Of a stretch of DNA of 64,000 bases, positions 16,119 to 24,250 are shown in pieces; position 1 is the first letter of the stretch, and the number at the start of each line of letters is the position of its first letter. Origin of the DNA: CBDBZX01 sp965213645 (GTDB lineage Bacteria > Deinococcota > Deinococci > Deinococcales > Trueperaceae); assembly GCA_965213645.1 (NCBI GenBank), contig CBDBZX010000002.1, forward strand, positions 434,001-498,000. The letters run 5' to 3'. A program made the position numbers and the translations under genes. The notes below the pieces were generated by a model. The model was not told the origin of the DNA. It saw nothing but the letters and a program-made list of their open reading frames with translations, and did not search any database.

Positions 16119-16226
16119 TTCCCTATCATCGATAAAGGCGCTCGATGATAGTCCATACACTCCATCCGTATCTCTGTTCCTACTCGCATCCGCTCGGATT
16201 GATAAAGAATCAATCGGAATTCGTAT
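16102..16226. repeat. Miniature inverted-repeat element, family 1, copy 1 (inside TA pair)
   Basis: 125 bp with inverted ends ATACGGACTCCG / CGGAATTCGTAT. A copy in opposite orientation lies at 33132-33257; the two agree over nearly the whole length (CTTAATTCCCTATCA, TAGTCCATAC, CTCCATCCGTATC, CGCATCCGCTCGGATTGATAAAGAATCAATCGGAATT). An internal perfect 10-bp stem, CTATCATCGA (16123-16132) with TCGATGATAG (16142-16151), is kept in copy 2 with compensating changes. Both ends have TA at the second or third base, which would suit TA-targeting (IS630/Tc1-like) mobilisation. Confidence 0.8.
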
Positions 16227-16563
16227 GATGCTTGAGCCGGTTCGCGTGCTGCTTGATGAGGGTGTGCCAGAGAAGCTACGCACGGAGTTCTCGGCGGACT
16301 TCGTGGTCGAGACGGTGCGGTATCGGGGCTGGGCCGGTCTGAAAAACGGAGAGCTTCTCCGCGCAGCCGAGCCCATCTTTGACGTACTCATTACCGTGGA
16401 TAAGCGGCTGCGCTACCAACAGAACATTGGCGCACTCGGTATCGCAGTCGTCGTGCTCGACGCGCCGGGGACGAAGTTCGCTGATCTGCTGCCGCTCGTT
16501 CCTGAGGCTGAAGCTGCTCTACTAGAAGCGCGGCCAGGTAGCGTTATCGTCGTGGCGCGCTAA
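16225..16563 (+). CDS. DUF5615 PIN-like toxin (module 2)
   Basis: 112-residue PIN-like protein, probable nuclease toxin of the DUF433/DUF5615 pair. It reads EPVRVLLDEGVPEKLRTEFS (first catalytic Asp in LLDEG), VETVRYRGWAGLKNGELLRAAEPIFDVLITVDKRLRYQQN (the central L-x-N-G-E-L-L and the TVDKRL acidic motif) and IAVVVLDAP. Two ATGs at 16225 and 16228 are possible; both lie at the very end of the inserted miniature element, so the element supplies the start codon. Without the element the antitoxin stop and toxin start would normally overlap. Otherwise the protein looks intact. Confidence 0.8.
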   Translation: MMLEPVRVLLDEGVPEKLRTEFSADFVVETVRYRGWAGLKNGELLRAAEPIFDVLITVDKRLRYQQNIGALGIAVVVLDAPGTKFADLLPLVPEAEAALLEARPGSVIVVAR

Positions 16564-16661
16564 TACGCGACCTGGCGCAGGGCTCTGCTTTCAAGCCTCA
16601 GCGCTTACGTTGCCTCGTCTTACCGTTGTCTCGTCCTATGTGGGTGAGCCGCAAGCTGTTA

Positions 16662-17624
16662 TCACCTCAAAACCTTCCTCAACCAGCTCACCTGCTCCAA
16701 CCTCTGAAAACTCTCCCCACCCTCATGATCGTTATAGGGATAAACGCGAATATCCTTCTCTCCTGCGTAGTGGTTATAGGCTGCAAACACCGTCGAAGGC
16801 GGACAGGTGGAGTCCATGAGCGCGGCGGAGAAGAGGGCTTTAGCTTTGGCTCTCGAGGCGAAGTTCACCCCGTCAAAATAGCTGAGCGTGCCAAACACGG
16901 TCTCAACTTTGCCCCGGTGGATTTTGCAGAAGTGCGCGATTTCAGAATAGGGCGCATTGTCGGTAATCTCAGTCGCGCGGCGGTAGTGGCATAAAAAGGG
17001 TACGTCGGGCATCACAGCGGCGACCTCTTCCAAACCTGCCACGGTCAGCGACACACCGCCGCCTTGACTCTGCCCGGTGATGATAAGTCGGTCTGTGTCC
17101 ACCTCTTCACGGCTCTTTACAGTGTCTAACGCGCGTACCGCGTCCACGAACAAGCGGCGGTAGTAGTACGTCTCGGGGTCTAAAACCCCTAGGGTCATGA
17201 AGCCGGGGTGGTGAGGGCTCGAGCCTCCAAACACGTCCGGCGTATCCCCTTGCCGCCACGCGCTCCCCTGCCCTCTCGTGTCCATCACAAAATAGGCGTA
17301 GCCCATGCTGGGCCAAAAGAGCCAGTCCGTAGGAAAGCCGCGCCCACCGCCGTAGCCGATGTATTCGACCACACAGGGGAGAGGTTCGGTGCGCCCATGC
17401 GGGAGTAAAAACCAACCTTTAATCTTTTGCCCACCGTAGCCTGAAAAGGTCACGTCGAAGGTGTCTACGGTGACTAGACTGTAATCCACCGGCTCGAAAA
17501 CCGCGTTGAGGTCAAACTGACGCGCTTCTTCCAATGAACGCTGCCAAAAGGTATCGAAGTCATCCGGCTCTTGGCGCGGTGGCTGGTACGTCCGCAGTTC
17601 TTCTAGTGGGAGGTCAAAGCGCAT
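16662..17624 (-). CDS. Acetyl xylan esterase / cephalosporin-C deacetylase family
   Basis: Alpha/beta-hydrolase of the AXE1 family (carbohydrate esterase family 7), which removes acetyl groups from xylo-oligosaccharides and cephalosporin C. The 320-residue length is exactly usual. Visible: the N-terminal FDLPLEELRTYQPP, GYGGGRGFPTDWLFWPSMGYAYFVMDTRGQGSAW, the nucleophile elbow GQSQGGG (Ser in the middle), the late Asp region MDSTCPPSTVFAAYNHY and the catalytic His in NDHEGG. No signal peptide, so it acts in the cytoplasm. Divergent from hyuA with a 159-bp gap; convergent with the DUF5615 toxin across 98 bp with no obvious terminator. Confidence 0.93.
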   Translation of the reverse strand: MRFDLPLEELRTYQPPRQEPDDFDTFWQRSLEEARQFDLNAVFEPVDYSLVTVDTFDVTFSGYGGQKIKGWFLLPHGRTEPLPCVVEYIGYGGGRGFPTDWLFWPSMGYAYFVMDTRGQGSAWRQGDTPDVFGGSSPHHPGFMTLGVLDPETYYYRRLFVDAVRALDTVKSREEVDTDRLIITGQSQGGGVSLTVAGLEEVAAVMPDVPFLCHYRRATEITDNAPYSEIAHFCKIHRGKVETVFGTLSYFDGVNFASRAKAKALFSAALMDSTCPPSTVFAAYNHYAGEKDIRVYPYNDHEGGESFQRLEQVSWLRKVLR

Positions 17625-17783
17625 GGGGTCCTCGAGAGTCGCATCACAGTTCGTGTCATGGCGCTAAGATAGCACAGGGTTAGACCAGGTGATTTTAGGG
17701 GCTCGAGCTAAAGCTCGCGTGCACGATACCGTACCGTATAGTGTGGGCATGAAAACTAAAAGCTCAGAGACAAGAGGTGCAGC

Positions 17784-19784
17784 GTGAGCGTGCTCGTCGG
17801 CGTGGACACGGGCGGCACCTTTACCGACATCGTTTGGTTCGAAGCGGGTGAGCTGCGCGTCCATAAAGTTCTTTCCACACCTGAAGACCCCTCTAAAGCA
17901 ATTTTAGAGGGGTTAAAAGCGCTGGGGACGTCCGACGAGTTAGACGCTTTAGTGCACGGCTCGACGGTAGCGACGAACGCAGTTTTAGAGCATAGAGGTG
18001 CGCGTACAGGCTTGATTACGACGGCGGGCTTTCGGGATGTGTTGGAGATAGGACGCCAAACTCGCCCCAAGCTCTACGATTTGCGCCAAGAGAAGGAGCC
18101 GCCTTTAGTGCCACGCGAACGCCGCGTCGAGGTGGTCGAGAGGTTGAACGAGCGCGGTGAGGTGATGACGGAACTGGATGAGGAGTCGTTGGAAAAAGCC
18201 ATCCAAGCCTTGCAAGATGAAGAAGTTGAATCTGTTGCGATTTGCTTGCTCTTCAGCTTTACCAATCCCAAGCATGAGCAAGAGGTTGCTGAGGCCGCAA
18301 AATCTCTAGGCGTACCTGTTTCCGTCTCGTCTCGAGTCGTGCCCGAGTTCCGCGAGTTTGAGCGTACGAGCACGGTTGTCTTAAACGCCTACGTTGCGCC
18401 CGTGATGGGGCGGTATCTGGAGAAGTTGGAAACCTCTTTGCCCGATAACCTCCCCTTTCGAGTGATGCAGAGTAACGGGGGGTCTATCTCGAGCCAAACC
18501 GCGCGTCAAAACGCTGCCCGCACGCTCTTGTCCGGCCCAGCAGCGGGTGTGGTTGGCGCGGCGTTCGTGGCGGGCGCGTCGGGCTTCGACAAGGTCATCA
18601 GCTTCGACACGGGCGGCACCTCTTCGGATGTCGCCTTGATTGACGGCGAGCTGAGCGAAACAACAGAGGGCAAGGTAGGCGGCTACCCCTGCAAGCTGCC
18701 GATGATCGACATTCACACGGTTGGGGCGGGTGGCGGCAGCGTGGCGTGGTTCGATGCGGGTGGCGCTTTGAGAGTGGGTCCCAAGTCGGCGGGGGCAGAG
18801 CCGGGACCGGCGGCATATGGTAATGGGGGTGAAGAGGCGACCTTGACGGACGCGAATGTGGTGTTGGGGCGGCTCCTGCCCGATAATTTTTTGGGTGGGG
18901 AGATGACGTTACAGAAAGACGCAGCAAAGAAAGCGGTGGCGAAAGTTGCAAAGAGGTTGGGGACCTCTTCCGAAGACGCCGCGCTGGGCATCGTCCGCGT
19001 GGCGAACGCGAACATGGAGGCGGCGGTTCGGGTTATCACAGTGGAGCGCGGGGTAGACCAGCGTGAGTGTACGCTCGTGGCGTTCGGCGGAGCGGGACCG
19101 TTGCAGGCGTGTGAACTCGCTTCGGCGCTGTCGATTCCCAAGGTGCTCATTCCCAACACAGCGGGTGTTTTATCGGCTTTAGGGATGCTCGCGGCGGATG
19201 TGAAAAAAGATTATGTGCAGACCATTATGCTCTCAGCGGATGAGGCGCAGGGAGAGGTCGAGGAGACGTTTGCGGGGTTGTACGAGCAGGGGAAAGGTGA
19301 GTTGAAGCATGAGGGGTTTGGAGAGGAGGAGATGGGGTTGGAGCCCTTTTTAGACCTCCGCTATCAGGGTCAGTCTTTCGAGTTGGTCGTGCCGTATGAA
19401 GGCAGCGTTGGCGACGCGGTGAGAGCTTTTCACAACGCCCACGAGCAGCGCTTTGGTCACAGCAATGAAGAGGAACGGGTGCAGGTGGTGAATGCAAGGT
19501 TAAAAGCGAAAGCGAGCGCGGAGAAACCCGAGCTGCCTTCAGAAGAGGTCTCGGAGTATGACGCGGAGCCGAGCAGTGTGCAAGAGGTTGTGTTTGAAAG
19601 AGAGGGAGAGGTTGAGAGGTTGGAGGCGAGAATTTTCGAGCGCGACACCTTGAAACCGGGCGCACATTTTGAGGGTCCCGCTATCGTCACGCAGTACGAC
19701 ACGACGACGGTGATTCCTCCGGGTTGGCGTGCGGAGGTGGACGCTGTCAAAAACCTCATTATCGAAGTTGGAGTCTCAGCATGA
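17784..19784 (+). CDS. hyuA: Hydantoinase/oxoprolinase subunit A (HyuA)
   Basis: ATP-dependent N-methylhydantoinase/5-oxoprolinase/acetone carboxylase beta-like subunit. The 666-residue protein has the Hydant_A N-domain (VGVDTGGTFTDIVWF at residues 5-19, nucleotide-binding), the central hydantoinase A domain (SGPAAGVVGAAFVAG, FDTGGTSSDVALIDG, HTVGAGGGSVAWFD) and the C-terminal domain (PAIVTQYDTTTVIPPGW). Start is GTG at 17784 with GAGGTG upstream. A 12-codon ORF (ATG at 17749) ends in a TGA that overlaps this GTG. The gene overlaps hyuB by four bases (ATGA), so the two form a coupled heteromeric enzyme. Substrate not predictable from sequence. Confidence 0.93.
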   Translation: MSVLVGVDTGGTFTDIVWFEAGELRVHKVLSTPEDPSKAILEGLKALGTSDELDALVHGSTVATNAVLEHRGARTGLITTAGFRDVLEIGRQTRPKLYDLRQEKEPPLVPRERRVEVVERLNERGEVMTELDEESLEKAIQALQDEEVESVAICLLFSFTNPKHEQEVAEAAKSLGVPVSVSSRVVPEFREFERTSTVVLNAYVAPVMGRYLEKLETSLPDNLPFRVMQSNGGSISSQTARQNAARTLLSGPAAGVVGAAFVAGASGFDKVISFDTGGTSSDVALIDGELSETTEGKVGGYPCKLPMIDIHTVGAGGGSVAWFDAGGALRVGPKSAGAEPGPAAYGNGGEEATLTDANVVLGRLLPDNFLGGEMTLQKDAAKKAVAKVAKRLGTSSEDAALGIVRVANANMEAAVRVITVERGVDQRECTLVAFGGAGPLQACELASALSIPKVLIPNTAGVLSALGMLAADVKKDYVQTIMLSADEAQGEVEETFAGLYEQGKGELKHEGFGEEEMGLEPFLDLRYQGQSFELVVPYEGSVGDAVRAFHNAHEQRFGHSNEEERVQVVNARLKAKASAEKPELPSEEVSEYDAEPSSVQEVVFEREGEVERLEARIFERDTLKPGAHFEGPAIVTQYDTTTVIPPGWRAEVDAVKNLIIEVGVSA

Positions 19785-21370
19785 GCAAGGTGGACCCAAA
19801 AGTAACACCTGTCAGTTTAGAAATTTTCCGCAGCAGCCTCACCGCCATCGCTGAGGAGATGGGCGCGGTCTTAACGCGCACCTCTTACTCGCCCAACATC
19901 AAGGAGCGGCGCGACTTCTCGTGTGCGATTTACGACACGGACGCCCGCATGGTCGCGCAAGGGGCGCATATGCCCGTGCACTTGGGCTCGATGCCCGATT
20001 CGGTGGCGGCAGCGGTAGAGGTCTTTGGCAAACTGGACGAGGGCGACGTGGTGGCGCTCAATGACCCCTTTTTGGGAGGTACACATTTACCTGACATTAC
20101 GGTCGTTTCACCGATGTACGTCGAGTTGGGGGACGAAAAGGTCTTTATCGGCTACGCGGCGAACCGTGCGCATCACTCGGACGTAGGCGGGATGTCGGCG
20201 GGCTCGATGCCCAAAGCGACCGAGCTGTATCAAGAGGGCATCATCATTCCGCCGACCAAACTTTACGAAGCGGGCAAGTCGAACGAGGGCGTGTTGGGCC
20301 TCATCTATAGGAATGTACGCACACCGGGCGAGCGGCGCGGCGACTTGAACGCTCAAATTGCGACGAACCGCACGGCGAACAAGCGCTTGCAGGAGTTGAC
20401 CCTAAGGTGGGGTTTAGAGACCGTCCAAGCCCACGTAGACGAACTCATCGCCTACACCGAACGCATGACCCGGAGCGCCATTGAAGAGATTCCAGATGGC
20501 GAATACACCTTTGAAGATTTCTTAGACAGCGACGGCGTCACCGATGACTTGGTCAACATCAACGTCAAGCTCACCGTTTCTGGAGGTGACCTCACGGTAG
20601 ATTTCACGGGCAGCAGCGAGCAGGTGCGCGGCAACGTGAATACGGTGGCGGCGGTGGCGAAGTCGGCGACGTACTACGTGGTGCGCTGTCTCATGGCGGA
20701 GGACGCGCCGACGAACCACGGGACGTTTGCGCCCGTTGAGGTCGTCGCGCCGAAAGGAACCGTTGTGAACGCGCAAGCACCCGCCGCCGTCGCGCAAGGG
20801 AACGTCGAGACCTCGCAGCGCATCACCGATGTCGTCTTCGGCGCACTCGCGAAAGCGCTGCCCGAGCGGATTCCGGCAGCGAGCCAAGGGACGATGAACA
20901 ACGTCACAGCGGGCGGGGTAGATTCGCGCACGGGTGGCGCGTTTGCCTACTACGAGACAATGGCGGGCGGCATGGGCGCGAGACCTCAGCTTGACGGACT
21001 TTCAGGTGTCCACACGCACATGAGCAACACGCTCAATACGCCCATTGAAGCATTTGAATACGCTTATCCAATGCGGATTACGGCGTATCGGCTGCGGAGC
21101 GGTTCAGGTGGCGCGGGTGAGGCGAGGGGCGGCGACGGCTTAGAGCGCGAACTGACCTTTGAAGTGCCTACCGACGTGACAATTCTGAGTGAGCGGCGTA
21201 AGCGGTCGCCTTACGGGTTACAGGGGGGCCGGGGGGGTGCAAGAGGTGAAAACAGGCTCTATCAGAATGGAGAGGAAAAGCAGTTAGAGGGCAAGGTGAG
21301 CTTTCGGGCGGAGCCGGGGGAACGACTGGTGATTGCGTCGCCGGGTGGGGGCGGTTGGGGAGAGGGGTAG
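19781..21370 (+). CDS. hyuB: Hydantoinase B / oxoprolinase subunit B (HyuB)
   Basis: Partner subunit of HyuA. The 529-residue product shows the hydantoinase B domain: VTPVSLEIFRSSLTAIAEEMGAVLTRTSYSPNIKERRDFSCAIYD at the start, GDVVALNDPFLGGTHLPDITVVSP, RAHHSDVGGMSAGSMPKATELYQEG, and a glycine-rich end LRSGSGGAGEARGGDGLERELTF...GGGGWG. Length is typical. The ATG at 19781 (MSKVDPKVTP) is chosen over the ORF start at 19724 because it overlaps the hyuA stop as ATGA. Together the two genes probably open an amide ring in an ATP-dependent reaction in the cytoplasm. Confidence 0.93.
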   Translation: MSKVDPKVTPVSLEIFRSSLTAIAEEMGAVLTRTSYSPNIKERRDFSCAIYDTDARMVAQGAHMPVHLGSMPDSVAAAVEVFGKLDEGDVVALNDPFLGGTHLPDITVVSPMYVELGDEKVFIGYAANRAHHSDVGGMSAGSMPKATELYQEGIIIPPTKLYEAGKSNEGVLGLIYRNVRTPGERRGDLNAQIATNRTANKRLQELTLRWGLETVQAHVDELIAYTERMTRSAIEEIPDGEYTFEDFLDSDGVTDDLVNINVKLTVSGGDLTVDFTGSSEQVRGNVNTVAAVAKSATYYVVRCLMAEDAPTNHGTFAPVEVVAPKGTVVNAQAPAAVAQGNVETSQRITDVVFGALAKALPERIPAASQGTMNNVTAGGVDSRTGGAFAYYETMAGGMGARPQLDGLSGVHTHMSNTLNTPIEAFEYAYPMRITAYRLRSGSGGAGEARGGDGLERELTFEVPTDVTILSERRKRSPYGLQGGRGGARGENRLYQNGEEKQLEGKVSFRAEPGERLVIASPGGGGWGEG

Positions 21371-21378
21371 CTCGCTTT

Positions 21379-21542
21379 GGGAGTAAACGTAGAGGTCAAC
21401 TATCGGAGTGGCCGTTGGCTTGACCTGTCGCTTGAGAGCCGCCGAGCCACACGACTTCAACTTCGTCAACGGCAGCGAACTGAGCCGCAATATCTCGAGC
21501 AATATCATGAGGGTCATATCTTTTTATCTTGGCTGTCAGCAT
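21379..21542 (-). pseudogene. Nucleotidyltransferase N-terminal fragment with frameshift
   Basis: Reverse-strand ATG at 21542 encodes MLTAKIKRYDPHDIARDIAA, then DEVEVVWLGGSQATGQANGHSDS and a stop; in the adjacent frame the sequence continues IVDLYVYSQSE. The GGSxAxG...SDxDLYVY pattern is that of the pol-beta-type nucleotidyltransferase fold. The frame breaks at SD|IVDLYVY and sequence then runs into the end of hyuB, so only the first 55 or so residues survive. Confidence 0.5.
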
Positions 21543-21661
21543 CCCTGATTCTACAGATGCTATCCTCTATTTGATTAGATTCGCGCTGTACGGTTTAGGC
21601 AAGTGTTGACGCTAAAGCGACCTTTCAAAATCTGAGCGTTAGTCTATCACAAGGGGGAAAC

Positions 21662-23167
21662 GTGGCAATCAAACCAGCAGCCAACATCATCACCATCTTT
21701 GGCGCAGGCGGCGACCTCACCTGGCGCAAGCTCATCCCGGCCTTGTTCGACCTCTACGCAGCGGGTTACTTGCCCGAAGAGGTCAATATTATCGGCGTGG
21801 ACATTAGAGAATTTGATGATGCGGCCTTTAAGGAGCACGCCAAGGACGGCGTAACGACCTTTGCCCGCTATCAGGAGAAGGTTGAGGAAACCTGGACGGC
21901 GTTTGCGGAAAAGTTGAGCTATCTGCAAGGAGATTTTAGCAAAGCGGAGACGTATCAGGAACTCGGGAAGAGGTTGGCAGCGTGCGACCAGGCTTGGGGT
22001 TTAGAAGCGGAGCATATCTTCTACTTGGCGACTGCGCCGACCTTTGTCGAGATGATCGCCGAAAACCTCAACGCGGCGGGGCTCTTGAACGACCATGTGC
22101 GCAGCCGCGTCGTCGTGGAGAAACCGTTCGGGCATGATTTGGAGTCCGCCAAGGAACTAAATAGAGAACTTCTCAAAATCTGCCCCGAAGAGCAGATTTA
22201 CCGCATCGACCACTATTTGGGCAAGGAGACCGTGCAGAACATCCTCGCCTTTCGCTTTGCGAACGCCCTTTACGAGCCCATCTGGAACCGCAACTACATC
22301 GACCACGTGCAGATTACCGTGGCCGAGAGCGTCGGCGTGGGGCACCGGGGCGGGTATTACGACCACGCGGGGGCGCTGCGCGATATGGTGCAGAATCACC
22401 TCTTGCAGGTCTTCTGCCTCATCGCGATGGAGCCGCCCGTGTCCTTTGGGGCGGACGAGATTCGCAGCCGTAAAGTGGATGTGTTGCGGGCGGTGCGTCC
22501 GATTGAATTTGAAGCGGTCCCTGACATGGCAGCGAGAGGTCAGTATAGTGACGGGTGGCTAGGGGGCGAGCACGTCGAGGCGTATAGAGGCGAGCCCGAT
22601 GTGGCGGAGGGCTCCATTACCGAGACCTTTGCGGCCCTAAAGCTCTACATCGACAACTGGCGCTGGCGCGGCGTACCGTTTTATCTGCGGAGCGGTAAGC
22701 GCCTCAGCGAGCGCGTTTCCGAGGCGGTCATTCGCTTCAAGCCCGTGCCGCACCAGGCGTTTCCCGAAACGCTCGCGTCGCACTGGCAGCCCAACGACTT
22801 ATTGATGTTCCTTCAGCCAAATGAGGGAATCGCGCTGAGGATGCAGGCCAAAGTGCCGGGTTTGGAGATGCAGCTCGGCGGGGTCAACATGGCGTTTAGC
22901 TACAAGGATGCGTTTGAGGCGGCCTCGCCCGAAGCCTACGAGACACTCCTCTTAGACGCGATGCGCGGCGACGCGACGCTCTTTATGCGCAGTGACCAGG
23001 TGGAGAAGGCGTGGGAAATCGTCATGCCTGTGCTGGAATACTGGCAGCAGAGCCGCGACATTTCGCGCTACGACGCGGGCATGTGGGGGCCGGACAGCGC
23101 GACGGAGCTGATTGCGAGAGATGGGCGCTCCTGGGTGAGGCCGCAGAAGATTGATACGGCGGATTGA
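21662..23167 (+). CDS. zwf: Glucose-6-phosphate 1-dehydrogenase
   Basis: NADP-dependent oxidation of glucose 6-phosphate, entry to the oxidative pentose phosphate route, cytoplasmic. The 501-residue protein has the nucleotide-binding IFGAGGDLTWRKLIPALFDLY at residues 12-32, VVEKPFGHDLESAKELN, the substrate-binding and catalytic RIDHYLGKETVQNILAFRFAN near 180-200, and the C-terminal domain with WRGVPFYLRSGKRL. Length is normal. The start is a GTG at 21662 after AGGGGGAAAC. No gnd or pgl neighbour is present, so it is transcribed alone, apparently from a promoter around TTGACG at 21606. Confidence 0.95.
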   Translation: MAIKPAANIITIFGAGGDLTWRKLIPALFDLYAAGYLPEEVNIIGVDIREFDDAAFKEHAKDGVTTFARYQEKVEETWTAFAEKLSYLQGDFSKAETYQELGKRLAACDQAWGLEAEHIFYLATAPTFVEMIAENLNAAGLLNDHVRSRVVVEKPFGHDLESAKELNRELLKICPEEQIYRIDHYLGKETVQNILAFRFANALYEPIWNRNYIDHVQITVAESVGVGHRGGYYDHAGALRDMVQNHLLQVFCLIAMEPPVSFGADEIRSRKVDVLRAVRPIEFEAVPDMAARGQYSDGWLGGEHVEAYRGEPDVAEGSITETFAALKLYIDNWRWRGVPFYLRSGKRLSERVSEAVIRFKPVPHQAFPETLASHWQPNDLLMFLQPNEGIALRMQAKVPGLEMQLGGVNMAFSYKDAFEAASPEAYETLLLDAMRGDATLFMRSDQVEKAWEIVMPVLEYWQQSRDISRYDAGMWGPDSATELIARDGRSWVRPQKIDTAD

Positions 23168-23287
23168 GGCTCGAGAGGAAACCTGTGCTAAGAGTTCTGA
23201 ATTGGCAGCCGCAAGGGACGCTTGCTAAGAAGGCACGGAATTTGATACGTCACCCTAGCGAGGGATGGCGGTAGAGAGGCAAACGCC

Positions 23288-24250
23288 ATGAGCCAGGTCG
23301 AAGTCAGCTTTATCTTTCCCACCCGCAACCGCAAAGAGACCGTGCGCGACCTTCTCGCCCGCCTCTACAAATTATCAGGGCCTGAGCGTGAGGTTATCGT
23401 CGTAGATGACGCTTCAGCGGACGGTACGTGGGAGATGATTCAAGGCGAGTTCCCTCAGGTGAAAGGCTTTCGCAGTAACGTTCCACGGGGCCAAGATAAT
23501 CTTCTCGAGGCCGTCAACCTAGCCGAGGGCGAGTATGTTTTCAAACTCGACGATGACTCCTATCCCGCTGAGGGCACGTTAGAGAAAGTCGTAGCGCACT
23601 TTGGAGCGAGAGGTCCTCAGTTGGGCCTCATCGCCCTCCCCGTGCTGGAAGCGAAAAGCGGGCGCATGGGCTACACGACGTACTTTCCTGACGTACCCGA
23701 AGGCGAAACGTACGCGCCGACGCGCAGCACGCGCTATCCCGGCGCAGTGTTTAGACGCGACGTGTTAGAGGATATTCCTATGAGCCCACCGGATTACTTT
23801 CGTGGGGGTATCGAAACGGCGACGGTGTTCGCACTTCGCGACGCAGGGTACGAAGCGGACTACCTCCCCGACGCCCCTGTGTACCACCATTGGGTCGGGC
23901 GCTCTCGCGACCTCAAGCCGGAAACAGCGTACTATCCCCTGCGCAACGACCTCGTCACCATCCGCCGCTGCTATCATGGCTGGCGTCGCTCGGAGATGAT
24001 CATCGGGCGCTATCTGGTCGGCCTCATCCACCTGAGCGCAGCAGGGAGGCCGCAAGATTTTCCACGCGCTGTACGTGAGGCTAAAGCTATGCTCCGAACT
24101 AGAGAGCCCTATACCAACCTCTCCGATGAGACGTTAGAACACATGTACCCTTGCTTCGACGGCGTCACCCTCGAGACGCTCTTCTCCGAGACGAACCTAC
24201 GGCGCGTCGCCTGGTATCTGGGTCTTATTCCGATTGACCAGACTTGCTGA
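23288..24250 (+). CDS. Glycosyltransferase family 2
   Basis: 320-residue cytoplasmic GT-A-fold sugar transferase. Seen: VSFIFPTRNRKETVRDLLARL at the start, VIVVDDASADGTWEMI (nucleotide binding, around 35-50), the metal-binding KLDDDSYP with its D-x-D-like acidic run near residue 90, and a C-terminal segment YYPLRNDLVTIRRCYHGWRR typical of rhamnosyl/galactofuranosyl-type family 2 enzymes. No membrane helix. Its end overlaps the end of the convergent flippase-like gene by 26 bases. The neighbouring lipid glycosyltransferase and flippase-like protein suggest an envelope glycolipid or polysaccharide role; acceptor unknown. Confidence 0.82.
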   Translation: MSQVEVSFIFPTRNRKETVRDLLARLYKLSGPEREVIVVDDASADGTWEMIQGEFPQVKGFRSNVPRGQDNLLEAVNLAEGEYVFKLDDDSYPAEGTLEKVVAHFGARGPQLGLIALPVLEAKSGRMGYTTYFPDVPEGETYAPTRSTRYPGAVFRRDVLEDIPMSPPDYFRGGIETATVFALRDAGYEADYLPDAPVYHHWVGRSRDLKPETAYYPLRNDLVTIRRCYHGWRRSEMIIGRYLVGLIHLSAAGRPQDFPRAVREAKAMLRTREPYTNLSDETLEHMYPCFDGVTLETLFSETNLRRVAWYLGLIPIDQTC

